A stretch of 64,000 nucleotides of DNA from Amia ocellicauda. Its lineage: Eukaryota; Chordata; Actinopteri; Amiiformes; Amiidae. The stretch covers positions 4,721,001 through 4,785,000 of the forward strand of contig NC_089866.1 of assembly GCF_036373705.1 (NCBI RefSeq). Reading direction: 5' to 3'. Positions 30,810-43,801 of the stretch are shown here, piece after piece; the stretch's first letter is position 1; each line of letters begins with the position of its first letter. Made by a program: the position numbers and the translations under genes. Below the pieces are notes generated by a model. It saw only the letters and a list, made by a program, of their open reading frames with translations. It was not told where the DNA came from and searched no databases.

Positions 30810-31746
30810 TTTCTATTTCCTCATCGTCATAAACACACACATCAACAGGTGCTTACTGATAATGCATGAGTATTTCCAGGTTAAAAGAAAAACACACTGC
30901 AAGCTCTGTATGTCGAGAGAACAAATATCCACCAGCAAACCACCTCTGCCAGTGTGTAAAGATATGAGCCCTATCCCCTCCCAGCATGCCTCAGTTTAAG
31001 ACTGGCCTGCTCGGGTATAGTGCCAGCGATTGTCTGTGACAATGCTGCCCTCTTTAAGTCTAGAAGCAGCCCTGTCAACATCTCAGGTTTCTGCTGAAAG
31101 GAACAATCCCACACCTCACCGGTTTCAGGTGAAACCCTTGCCCAGCACAGATCGCCCTGTGTGTAAAAATCCCAGTCAGTGATCACATGGCTCGGATGAC
31201 AACGCCAGCGGAGGTGCACTAATGAAATGTTGCAATATCTGCCACTGTCCTACAAATGTTGCAGAGCCTACCTATCCTGAACCTGAACAGTTAAATGACA
31301 GTGGTCTGTTTTGAACTTCTTCTGTGTGACACTGTAAGGAATTCACCCAAAAAATAACAACAGCTTCACAGACCCTGAAGAGAACAATTTGTTTACAGTT
31401 TTGGGAGAAATACCCCACCACCCCTGAGCCGGTCAATTATAATAACACGTAAAAGACCTTAAGCTGCCTGGAAAATCAAAGCACTGACCTGTGCAGAGCT
31501 GCAACTGTTTCCTCTGCCTGTCGTCTACTTATCATGTTTGTGCAAATCTGGCCATATCTCCTGTTTGTGCACGGCCGGGCTCCCGCTATCGGAGTGTGAG
31601 GTGCCAGTCCAAACACAGGCAGGAGCCGGGGTCACGGTGGCAGGGCTGGGATGGAGGGAACACACCTTGAAGAAGAAGAATAACAAAATCCTCCCTCATT
31701 CATTATTCAACTCTGATGCATTGAGTCTCAACAGGGGAGCTTTATT

Positions 31747-31920
31747 GGAAATTGGCCTTCAAGGTATTCAAGACAGAGAACAGGAGACACTTCTTCACAC
31801 AGAGAGGCGTCACAATCTGAACAAACTCCCAGCAATGTGGCTGAAGAGACAATGTGGGAACATTCACAAACAGACTGGATAGGATCCTTGATCACTTAGT
31901 TATTAATGGACACCAAACGA
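31747..31920 (+). mobile_element. CR1-like LINE 3' end fragment (b)
   Basis: Same family as the copy at 30.6 kb but in plus orientation, starting GGAAATTGGCCTTCAAGG and ending at GGACACCAAACG without the tail. It is truncated at both ends. Confidence 0.68.
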
Positions 31921-34030
31921 CGTAAAATGCTTAAACTGTGTTGAACAATAAATATTTGCAGTTTAAACTAGAATTTGAAGTAGCTGAATATTCTTTGTCT
32001 GCATGTGACAGTACTTCTTGCACTATATATTATTGGATATCAAAAAACGTGGTAAAAACATGGTAAAGACGTATTTACGTAAGTAGTTTTAAATTTTTTA
32101 ATATTTATCAACATGGGGGGAAAAAAAGTCTTCATTGCTTTTTAAATATGAAAAAACACTCAAGAGTTAAGTTAAATCTGAGGAAAAAAAGGTGTGTTGT
32201 TTTAAAGTAAAGGGGGATTTATTAGCCCATAATCTACAAAAAAAAAACTAATACTAAATGCCTGTAAGTCTGCCATGATTTAGGGGTACGCTCTCAATGG
32301 AGGGAAAAGGAAACACAGATTGTGATTTGTCATGATTGGCCTGCATATACACACAGGAGATGGCTTTCGGCAGATAAGCAGATCGGATAATATTGACAGT
32401 TTAATGGGCTGGAAGCAGTGCGGTGTTGTTGTGGAAGTCCAGGGAGTGTCCAGAGGCACCGTGCCCAGCCAGGCCTCACTGCTCGGGGGGCTGGGCTCAC
32501 ACCGCTTCCCCCCGACTCCCAGAGGGGCCTACGGAAACACCCCCCACACTCACACACCCCCACAGCTTCCTGTTTTTGACATCACCTTACAGACATGGCA
32601 CTTCTGGCAGTTAGACGTCTGTCTGGCACTGACCACGCAAGCATCCCCTGAATCACACACACACACACTCAATTTCCTGTGACGCCTTGGATACATTGAC
32701 AGTGCGCTGAGCACCACAGCGACTTCATCTCTGTTATTAGTTGTGGGCGATGGGGGCAGGGTAGGACAGACACCGGCTGCTGTTGCTGATGAAAGCTGCT
32801 TCCCAGTGGAAAAGCCACATCTCAGAGCAAAACAAAAATACACCCGATGGAGAGATATTTTAGAGATCGCTGGGGTTGTCATTCAGGGTACTAGCGATGA
32901 GGACAGAGCTGCAGCCTGGTTACTGTGGAGTGCCCTCTCCTGTGACGATTAAATGTTAAAACGACCTCCCATAGTGTCTGCCTCAAGCGCAGACACAACT
33001 TGTCTTGTAGTCAAACTGGACCACCAGTAGTTTGCGGCCAGCAACATGGCATTAACTGAAGACTGGGGTTATCTCTAAGAGCTGTGCCAGTCAAAACATT
33101 TGCACACAGAAAAGAACAACATTTATACCTCATTGCATATTTCCAGAACGACACAATGAAAGCATTTGAGTTTGTGGGTCTCCATCCTTCCCAGGGATGC
33201 GTGGACGCAAGCCCAGGGACAGTCGCACAGAGTGAACCACAAAGCCAAGACGAATCCGCCCCTCCCCCCACACTTCAAGGAGAAGTTTCTCGGAGGCTGA
33301 AACCTGAGCCGGCTGGCGCTGGTGTTGACTGAGGGGACCGAGGCGAGCTGGCGGGGCTCCAGGACTGTGCGAGTGCGTCTGAGGCGGCCGGGAGGCTGGG
33401 CAGCGAGGCCGGGTGCCTGTCGTCTATGCTGCATTGCCTTAATGGGAATTTATTACTTCCCGAGTCCTGGAACAGAGGTGAAGTGGAAACACGCTGCCAT
33501 CCCTTTCCACCGCAGCCTCCCGAGAGGCTGGATTCGGCGGCGTTCACTCACTTTCTCAGTTCACGTGGTAAAAAAGACCATTTCTAAGGGGTCCTTGATA
33601 GCACATCTACCAGAACCTAAAATTGTGTGGGCACACTAAGTACAATATGCTATAGTATGTTTAAGCAATCAAGAACTGGATCAAACTGAAGGCTGGGTTA
33701 AAACCTTGTTGTTGTTTTTTTTTTTTTTAAGAATTACAACACCACCTTGTAACTCTAGGGACCCCCAATAAAGAAAATCAAACCCATCAATACAAAAACA
33801 GAAACCCAGTCCAGACAATATCTGGAGTGACTAACGACGTGTGACGATAGAGAAACCGTTACACTGTCGGGATGTGGACGTCCCACGCATCTCAGTCTGG
33901 CAAGAAGACGGTCAAAGAAAGCTTCCTATTGTAGTAAGATCCCACAGTTGGCCTTTACACTCACCCCCCCCCACCCCCACCTCAACTCTGAACAAACCCC
34001 AGTCCCACCATCTTCTAGACACTGACATCC
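31921..34030. other. Intergenic DNA, nothing recognised
   Basis: AT-rich in 31.9-32.3 kb, more GC-rich to 33.6 kb. Short open frames have no recognisable family. Confidence 0.45.
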
Positions 34031-34033
34031 CCC

Positions 34034-34040
34034 GTCTCTC

Positions 34041-34074
<34 letters not shown>

Positions 34075-34185
34075 CCCAAAGCTAACAGTCACTGCTAAAA
34101 CTCACTATCACTATGAAGGGGTGTCTGTTTGGGACGGGGCTGTTCGGAGAAAGAGAGAGCGAGAGAGAGAGAGAGAGAGAGAGAC
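34034..34185. repeat. (CT)n followed by (GA)n, inverted pair
   Basis: A 40-base CT tract (34034-34075) is followed 70 bases later by a 39-base GA tract (34147-34185). They are reverse complements and could pair in a long hairpin. Confidence 0.8.
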
Positions 34186-34464
34186 TGAGACTTTCTTAAT
34201 TTGCTGTGAGTGAGTGACAGGACAGGGGAATGCCATGCCCATGTGAAGGGGAAGGAAGATGAGATGGTGTGGGGGTTGTCTTAGTCTGGCAGGGGGAAAA
34301 AAAAATGTAGAGAAATTAGAGGAAAACCCGGATCACTGGTTTACAAGTCAGTTGACTCTCAAAGCCAGCAGCAGTGGAATTCGCCTTCCATAAAACCTCA
34401 ACTGGGAATGCGAGAGCGCGATACAGAATGATAATCTTCAAGGCCCGCAGCTGTACGTAGTTAA

Positions 34465-37400
34465 GATTTTATTTCCGCTCGAGACCTAGACACAGATTTT
34501 ATTGGTCTGCTACAGCGAGAGGTTTGTGTTGGGCAGGGGCAGACGTGGGGCCATGCAGGAGGCCCGCGCAGTCGAACTGGGGACTTTTATTCATCTTACA
34601 GTTTAGTTGCCCCCAAAAACGTAGATGTGACATCCACGGTGGCTGGAGATGATTACCTAAACCAATGATACTCCCAGATTGGACAAGACCGCGATCCAAA
34701 AGTCACAACTGTCGGGTGAATACTTTAAAATCAAAAGAGAAAGACAACAGTTTTGATTTTTCAAACTTTATAAGACATTTCAAGTACAATCACATCACCA
34801 CACGGAAAACATTTAAAACTTTTTTTTTTTTAAAGGACACCTTCATTTTTTTTATCTTCATTAGTGTTTCTTAAACCTTTTGTATGTACATTATATACAA
34901 TATTTCACATTGAGACAGATTACCTTCCTTTTAGCCAGTCACATTGGTAACAGCTATTCAGAGAAACAAAATGCATTTAAAACATCAGCAAAATGGCAGT
35001 ATCAAGCTCTTCCATGCAGCACAGCCAACTTCCTTTATTTGGTATCACCACTCACTTCATCCACTTAGTGCACTTAAATAGAGAAACAATATATAGCATG
35101 CAATATTTAAACTGACAGTAATCCCCACTACGACGATCCATTACGTTATATTTGATTTTCTGTAGTTGCTGTGGTTTAAGTCGCTGCACACATGGCTCCT
35201 GAAAACGGCTCCTCAAAGCCGAACACAAGGAAGTGACAGAGAGGGGGCAACTACTGTTTCAGAAGATTTGTTTCCTTCCTGGAGTAACTCTTTAGCATGC
35301 ATAATGTCAGCAGAAAGCGCTGAGGAGTATAATAAGGCAAACAGCAAGTAAAACTAATGGGAATAAGCCAATGCAGCTGCTAAAAAATGTTTTGTTTTGG
35401 ACACAGGTTCTCAAACCATAGAGCAACCTCAAACATCCAGGCTTCGACGTTGAGAGCCCACAAACAATCATGTCATTCTACAGGAGGGCTTGCGATTGTG
35501 TGGACTTCAAAGTCATAATGGACTCTATTCATCCTGCAACCGGCTTCTTTTGTCGAATTTTGAGTGACCCAACGCAGCGCAGGTGAATCTTTTCCACATG
35601 AAGAGTTTGTGGGTTTTCCTCCTCCTTTGAGATGTGAAATCAATAGACTTTTGATTTTCTTTTTTGGTCAACTTTTGTTGGGTTGATATTTTGTCGTTTG
35701 CAAAGGCTTTCAATTGAGTGTGGCCAGCAGGTCTATCACTTTAACCACAACAGGAATGACGACGGATATTAATCAGTGGAAAACTAGGGTTCCTGCCAAC
35801 TTCAAAACCAATTTCTAACAGCAGGTGACTTGGCCTTTCTTTCAGTTCTGTGCTGATTTTCAATCTGCTCTACACCTGTGTCCAGTGCAGCTGCAAGAGT
35901 AAAAGTGAAAATCCACTGGTCAGTCGCCTAAATCGCGCTCCTCTACGGTACACAGCATTGCAGGGAAAGTCGCAATTTATTTCCGGACCAGTTCAAGCCT
36001 GGGAAATACCAGCATTGAATTGTATTAATTTCAAGACCTCATAAAAAAACTAATTATGCAAAATAAAACTTTTTCCACTTTCAGATTGACATTTCAAGTT
36101 AATTCGTTTAAAGTCCAGCTTAAGTGATTTTTCTTTTTTGTCCTTTCTAAATTGAAATGAGACCATGAAATACTTCAGCACAGTTTTAACCTCTCAGCAC
36201 TCGCTGCAGCTTTCATCCTTGTGAAGAACGTTATGGCAAGTGCTTGGTTATGGTCGACAAGAACAAAAGCACATTTTAAATAAAATATAAAAGGGATATT
36301 TCGAAACATCTTGCCCGTTTCAAGTTTTCCTCCGCTGCAAAACAAAAAATTCCTGGGCAAACTGAAATGTACAGCCAATTAAAATAAAACAAAAGCGATC
36401 TCTCTCATTGTCTGTCCTCAGGGCCAAAGCACACATGTCGAATAGTTCAGGAATGAGGCTGTATGGCCCATCTTTGATACCCTCGATGCCACACTGACCA
36501 TACTCTGAGACTTATACCTCCCCGTGACCTTTTATTTTATACAGGGTGTTTAGGCAATGTAAAAGGAACCCTCTGTCCAATACGATATCAAATAATAACA
36601 GATTACTTCTGGACAGCTAGAGTCCCAAAGCCCCCCGTTACCCCTAGGGCAAATTCACCATCCTGTTGACACTTGGCACGCGCAAGCTCTTGGCTCTGCA
36701 GCGACTCGACTGCTGCCACCGTTATATATTAATACTGTTTATTTATGTACATATATAAAACTTATTAATCATTTGGTTTCCAGATTTTCCCGTGCTTGCT
36801 TTAAATTTCCTCTCAACTAACTAGCTAGTCCCTTTAGAAGAACAGAACAGTGCAAATCCATAAAACAAGGTCAGATTTCCCCAATTGGAAACGTTTTTTA
36901 ACCATTTATATCTGGGCTAGTCTATTAAAAAAAAAGGGGAGGGTCAGGGATGCTACTTATATAAATCAGTTTTTAACTGCTTTACCACATATTCTGGTCA
37001 TCTTTTTTTATCTTTTTCTTTTTTTAAATGAATGTCATTGGGAAACGCACAAAACAGGTCTTCAAAGTTTGTTGATTTGTGAAGAGTTCCCAACCGTCTT
37101 GAGGAGAGGTTTGTTGGGAAGCCCATGGCGATGTTGGAGCAGGAGAGGGTTAATGGACCACTCTGGCACCTCTCAGGGAATATAGGTCAGTAGGGGTACT
37201 ATTAATCCACAGAAGCCACTCATTTCCTGAGCAATTAGGAGCTTCTCTCTGTCCTAAATCAGTGGCAGACATCTGGGCCCCCTAATCTAGTGGGCAGCAT
37301 GAGAAAATGTCCACAACAGCTCCTGCTGCTCAGTTTTCCCACCATATCAGGTGACCGGACGCCACAGCTCTGTTTGGGAAACCATCAGACGTATCCACAA

Positions 37401-37762
37401 CGTTGATCCAAAATGTTCCTCAAGGGTGAGAGAGAATAGTCAATACTCTACACCAGGCCTTGGAAGGGGGAACAGGACAAAAAAAAAACTAAACAAAGTA
37501 TCCTCCTTCAGTCTCCATTATGTCCTTCACCTCAACATCGGCGAACAGTCCAGTCCTAATGATATCCGAAAGCAGGCAACCCTGGAACACCAAGACAAAA
37601 GCAGAAAGGTGCCTCCACTGTTCTTCCAAGGCAAGATGTCACCCTGCCAGTTGTTGGACCGTTGCTGCTCACGAACTGGGAGGCATGGGCGTGCCGGGGG
37701 CGGCCGCTCCAGTGGGCATGGGATGGTCAGGGAGGATGAGACATCAGCATGCCGCTCTGGGT
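34465..37762 (-). other. metrn: Region downstream of metrn stop, possible long 3' UTR
   Basis: AT-rich non-coding DNA with several AATAAA signals on the minus strand (for example near 36736, 36530, 35977 and 34468), so the metrn 3' UTR could end at any of them. No other gene is recognised here. Assignment as 3' UTR is inference from strand and position only. Confidence 0.3.
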
Positions 37763-40700
37763 TCAGTCGGACGCCAGCTCGCAGGAGATGAGCCGGGCCT
37801 CCTTGGCCTCCTCGTAGACGCGCCGGAAGTCCTTGTACCGCGGCGCGCAGCCCAGCCAGGCCTCGCCGAAGTGCACGCGGCCCGTGAAGAGGAAGCTCCC
37901 GGCGCCGGGCTTGACGCCACACTGCAGGAGTGTGCGAATCTCCCCGGACTTAGCCAGCCTGCCCGCGCCGGAGAACAGGGCGTACTTCTGCCGGTACACC
38001 CGCGTGGCGCTCACCTTGATGACCGAGGCACGCAGGTCGCCGTCATTCTCCACCGAGCGGATATTCCCGCGCACCACTGCCGACAAAACACAGACAAAGA
38101 CTGTTAGAATCCCTCACTGACCGCCACGCTCACACGGAGAGGAAAATACTTTATTTTGGAAGCCATTTTTGGATGGTTTTAAAAGACAGGAACCATTTAA
38201 CAGGAACCATCTTGTATTAAGTGGATCATTTTATTGGGCCTCTGTCAAAACTGCATAGAAAATTCTGGTGTCGAGTATGGAGAAGAATAAAGAAGACAGA
38301 CACCTGCACAAATGAAAAGAAATCAAGTCCTGGGAGCTCATTTTCTGGACTCCCCCGCATATAAGAACCTAATACTCCAGCTACCTTTCCACGCTGGCTT
38401 TGCCAAGGCCCTGCCCCTCCCGCTATTATATCTCAATTAAACTGGGCCGGATTACTCCACTGCAATGGCTACAGGGGAGAGAAGAATGGGCCACCTCTGA
38501 CCTGCGGCTACATTAGGGGCTGGGGGGATCAGGGGGATTAGGGGAGCGCTGCAGTGGCCAATTGAACTAAATCCATGGCTCTCCTCTGGGCTGCTGGCCT
38601 TGCGTTTCACTGGCGGAGGTGCTAATCCCCCTCCCCCCCCACCCCCCTCGGCCATCTCCGCATTCAACGAGCTCATAAATCAGGTCAGCCTGAAGACCGC
38701 TGGTTCGTGTTGCAGGAACACCGCTGGCTAGGTTTACCACACAGGGTCACACTGGATGCGCCTCTCGATACCGAAAGCCCTGCCTTGTCACCGTGGCGGA
38801 GCACATTCCTGTGGCTCTGATAGAGACCCTGGTAGGAGCTGGCTCTGAGCACAAGGGCCCCTCGGTGTGGAAATTAGTTTAGCAGTGGCACAGGAACTCA
38901 CCGAAGTCGCTGGTGCAGACGGCCATGAGGATCTCAGTGTCGTTGCAGGGTCTGCAGGCACCTGTGGGCAAAACAAGCAATCGCATTTTAAAACTCAAGT
39001 CATTGAAATCTGATGTGCAGAAGTAGGTCAATACTCAGAGCTGGACACACTTAGGACAACCTGTGACAAGCATAGAGTTGTCCCATTTCATACAGTTTAC
39101 AAAAACAGGCACAGACCTTTTATTTCCAGGTTATCAGCCTGGATCTACATTGTGCATTAATACAAAATCTGTTAATTTCTGCCCCTTTACATAAAATCTA
39201 AAGCAGTAATCTGTTTTCCAAAATAACAACACTATCAAGATATCCCTGTGTGCGGTTACCCAAATTAAATAAAAACTATAGATACAGTAACGCTATAAAA
39301 ACATGGCCTTAATGAAGACTGTTTCTGGGAGAGATCAGGCGCCGCAGTTTACCCCTCTGCTGCTTTATAACCATGAGCAGAACACGAACAAAAGAAATCG
39401 AATATAAATTCAAAAAACAACAATAAACCCAGAAACCTCGGCAGCGTCTCTGGTGCCAAGTGCAACGGTACAGGAAGCCCGGCACAACGCGGTAATGAGC
39501 CAGCTGCTCGGTTTATGGGGCAGCTATAAAAGTAAAGCGGGGAGGGGAGCTGCAAACCCCCCAGGCCAAAACATCATAAAACAGACCGACACCTAGGAGA
39601 AGTGCCATCCGCTGGGCCTGGAGTGAGTGGAGGGAGCGGGGGAGTACAGAAATAGACGGAGATTGAATCTTGTAACCTCAGTAGGGCAGCCATAAAGCAC
39701 AGAGTCTCATGGGAAATGTTATATCCTGGGTGTAAGTGCCAAGAAATGGAGACTCACAACAGGGCAAGAATAACTATGTAGGCAGAAGTTATTTTTTTGT
39801 TTTAGGTGCACTTCCATTAAAGGGCATTAGCATGAAGGCCACACTTGGGCAACGAACTCCAACATCCATCTCTGGGAAACACGGGCAAACACATGTGTGA
39901 ACGGCAATGATAGTGACCAACTACTGTTTCCTAACGGGAATAGCCTAAGCCTTCCCCAACGACTTGTTCCCAACCTTCTTTGAAGAACGACATTGCCGTT
40001 GGTAGGAACCTAAATAAAGTCTCCCCATGCCGAGAAGACAAACACAGCATTTGGAAAGAGGAAATGTAATTTCATACATTTTTGTGGTCTCTTACTCCAT
40101 TTACACAAAACTCATGCGGCGACGACAAAAAGAGTGACACTGTGGAACCAATCCCGACTGCCTTGTTCCCAGAAACAAGAGAAAGAAGTTAATAAATGTT
40201 AAGATCCGCTCGGTGTTCCCAGCTGTATTTCTGCCGCCCCCTAATGGGCTCTCCCCCCTCCCCCCGATCACCAATCACGCCTGGTGAATTCCTGGAGACA
40301 GGCGTCCCTGCAGAGGAAAAACAAAACAAAAGGAGCATCCCAGTTGATGAAAGGACTCTCCGTTGCCTCAGCAACCCCCCTAATCCCTGAACTCTCCTGC
40401 TCCTCAATGAAAGGCCTAGTTCTCTACAAGGCCTCTCACACTGGGCTTTTGTTCGTCCCCCAACAAACACATTCTCCGAGGGCAGGAGCAGCCAGGGAAT
40501 TGATCCACCGGCCTCCGGGGAACTTGAGCAATTTTCTCTCTCTCAGTGGGTTGTGGGCCCTGGAGCCGAAACCTGTCTGCTTACTCTCCCCTGACAACAG
40601 CACCTGGCCAGGGGTTAGCAGGGTTCGGTGCCCAGTGGTAGAGAAAGAAAAGTAGCACCCTATAGATACATACATGCAGAAACAGGGCTCAACTTCTACT

Positions 40701-41718
40701 CAAACGCCCTTATTTTGCCACCCCAATATGCTGCCATCTCTCTCTCTCTCCAAGTTATTCTGGGATGTATTGGTTGCGTCATGTTCTCGGTGCCCTGGGC
40801 CACCTCCTCAAGAGGCAGGGCCCGAACTCAGAGGATGCGTCTCCCATCGGTCTGCTCACCTTCGTTGCCCGCAGCATTGGCATCCAGGGACAGCCGGGCG
40901 TTCCAGTCACCCCTCAGCTCGTAGCGGAAGGCGGCGATGCGGCGGCTGATGTCCTGGTGGGGCGTGGCCTGCAGGAACAAGGCCACCCGCTCTCCGGGCA
41001 GCCGGCTGAAGCAGCGCACCCTGGGGGGACGGGGAGAGTCGGGCCGGTCGCCCACTAACAGCTCCAGGATGCCGTCGCGCTCAAGGTAGATCTGGGCCCC
41101 GTGGAAGCTCTCGGCTGGCTTGATGCAGGCGGTGATGTGGCCCGAACTCTTGCTGCTGCCCCCTGGGCCCACCGCCCCCGAGGGCAGGCGAGGGGACAGG
41201 GTGAGGCGCAGCGCCCCCTTGGGGTAGAGCCAGTCCAGGGCACCCTCGGCACAGTGCAGCGAGATCTGCTCCACACTGCCTGGCTGCTGGGAGAGCCCAC
41301 TGCAAGAGACAGAGAGAGAAGGGCGAAATTAAGAAGGGCTTTCCTAGGACATGGCATCCTGAATCCACAGCACTGGCTTCCACCCTTGCAACCCCCCCCA
41401 GAGAAAATAGGTACACAAAGCCAAGCTCCCAGATGCCCAGTGTTGTGTGTGTGATCATTTAAGGAGTTGCATATATGTCAATATGAACAAGCATCACATT
41501 GTCAGGAACAAAATAACTTGCCTGTATCGTATAGTACAGCTGAAAGGGTTAAGATGAAGTCTTAACTTATTTACTCTCATTAATATGAGCAAGATTAGTA
41601 TTAAAGTTACCACCAACACTTCAGTGATACAACATTTTGTAATCAGACTGACAATAAAAAACACACATTGTAAACCACAAATGCACACAAACAAAGAGCA
41701 TTATATATAACGTTATTA

Positions 41719-41764
<46 letters not shown>

Positions 41765-43801
41765 CTAATAGGTTCTCAAATCAGAAAGTTTGCGTTGTTG
41801 AACAGTGGAGCCCCCTACCGGTGATTAAAACCCGTTGATAAACTTGATAGCGGCTAGCGATTGCTTGGATTAATTTGTTAATTGCATTAACTTTTTTCAC
41901 CCCTTTAAGGACGTAGGTATATCAATGAACATATCCCCTTTCACGCATTTACAATGTGACACTGACTGGTTTGCTTGTAAACAAACAAATTAAAAAAACA
42001 CAAACAACAACTCAACACGTTCCTCTCCTGGTTTACAGTCCAGCTCTGCTGCTCAGCTGGACAACGACGCTTCCGTTCTGCGTTCAGTTTCCATTGATCT
42101 CAGTTGCGACCCTTTCTGGTTTGGGTTTTAAATTTCATTGCACCAAGTGAGATTTCTGACACCCACTTACAGCGACCTGGCCTACATTGCACCAACACTC
42201 GCCTACGTGTAAACTTTCGGACTTTATAGTCACACCGACGTGACAAGGAGCCACAACAAAGTACCGCCAGCGGCACAGGATACGAAACCCAACCAGCAAC
42301 CTGAAGAGGCCAGAAACGACCGACGTGCCATGGGCTGCGTAAAAATCTCCTCTTAACAACCAGCAGGATCACACTAGCATCCCTACGCCCTTTCATTTTG
42401 AAGACCGACTAACACCTCACTTCACACTTCAGGGCAAGATATCGATAATTGGGGTCTTGTTCATTAAAATCAAGACAATTGCCGGGTGTTGTACAGGACA
42501 GTCAACGGGACAACTTACTCCATATTGAATTCAAATCAAAAACTAATTTCATCATTTAACATCTAAGTGTACTCCTTCCACAACTCAATACATCACACAT
42601 TTTCACGATGGATACATGACAATAATTAACGGACAGAGCTTTGAAGGAACATTAAAAAAGTAACAAAACGCATTTGGCCCAATAAGAATGAATGAAGAAT
42701 GAATATGGACTCTAATATCCTGGTGTGTATTTTGAGTAATGGCCCACAAAATAAAACAATGGACACTCATCTCACAATTCATTCATCATTCATTCAACCG
42801 TCCCTCTATTGCATGCAAATCTGGATAGATCCTACAGGCCAAATTGTATTCATTAGAGCACACAAGTAGTATTTTTCTTTTTTTCCACTTTTTACATCTT
42901 TTCATACAATCGCCCTATGCTTTTTAAATGGCTCAAGTGAAACCCGATGATGATGCATCTAGTTTCTCAGTTTACAACTCAGAAGCAATAGCTGTAATTA
43001 AACCGGAGACAGGAGATGCGAGCCATTTAAAACATTAAATACTTTGGAGACTTCTAGTGAAACGACTCGGTTTTCACATTGGTTTATTTAAAGGACCACG
43101 ACTACTGGATGACTTCTGGGAAATGCAATGCTTGTGTGTGCGTGTATGTCATGTAAAGTCATATTCTTGTTCATGGAGGGAAATTATGAATGGTTGGTTA
43201 AAGACACTTCCCAATGAATAAAAAACGGGTCTTCTCCTTGAGGCTGCAGCGAGACTTAATTATATGGTTTTTTCTCCTCTCTCTCCCCCATTTCTGACTC
43301 ATGAGTCCTGGCAAGAACATCTGTTGGCAGACAGACTCCCCAGCCGTAAAACGGATAAAACTCGTCGATCTAGCGATACCTATCAAGTTACTCCGGCAAA
43401 TGGAAATATATAAAAAAAAAAAAAAAAAAGTGATGAAACACCACGACGCAGATATTATTGCAGATTAAAGGCATCTATCGACCAAGTATTACAATATCCC
43501 AATACAAGAAATGCAGCTGTTTTGCATTAGATTCGTTTAGGGGGTTTTACGCTTTAAAAGCATGCTTTTCTTTTCTTGTAATACCACGAAGGAAACAGAA
43601 AACAGATGGTCAAGAAGCGAGCGATCTTGGCGAGACGTGCACGAAGTCACACAGCCTACAAACATGCCCCAAAACTTAGGACTCAAAGAAAACAACTTGC
43701 CTCCCTCGCCAGCTGCATTGGTCCTCGGAGTAGCTGGAGAAAGCGCTGCCCAAAATGGACAAAAGCGGGATCCATGAATAACACAGCCAGATGGAAAGCA
43801 T
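37763..43801 (-). CDS. metrn: Meteorin (METRN), complete, 4 coding exons
   Basis: A secreted neurotrophic factor that promotes glial differentiation and axon growth. Coding exons on the minus strand: 43801-43701, 41299-40860, 38961-38902, 38076-37763; 915 bases, 304 residues (human 293). Exon 1 gives a signal peptide (MLSIWLCYSWIPLLSILGSA) and the mature start YSEDQCSWRG. Exon 2 has GSVEQISLHCAEGALDWLYP, GALRLTLSPRLPSG and LFLQATPHQDISRR. Exon 3 has CRPCNDTEILMAVCTSDF. Exon 4 has LQCGVKPGAGSFLFTG, GEAWLGCAPRYKDF and the terminal ISCELASD. The predicted mature chain has ten cysteines, the number I recall for the family. METRN rather than METRNL is favoured by these segments and the linkage to antkmt. 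Exon 1 ends with GC instead of GT (GGGAG/GCAAGT); phases 2/1, 1/2 and 1/2 close correctly across all introns. Exon 1 is missed by a simple search for long frames. Confidence 0.93.
41720..41761 (+). repeat. (ATT)n microsatellite in metrn intron 1
   Basis: About 14 ATT units. Confidence 0.9.

Noticed and set aside
37520-38120. Plus-strand frames opposite the last metrn exon
   Set aside because: They are shadows of the conserved minus-strand meteorin exon.
40240-40262. CTCF-like CCGCCCCCTAATGGG and similar GC runs (also 41811-41825)
   Set aside because: They have several core mismatches; such matches occur by chance in GC-rich DNA.
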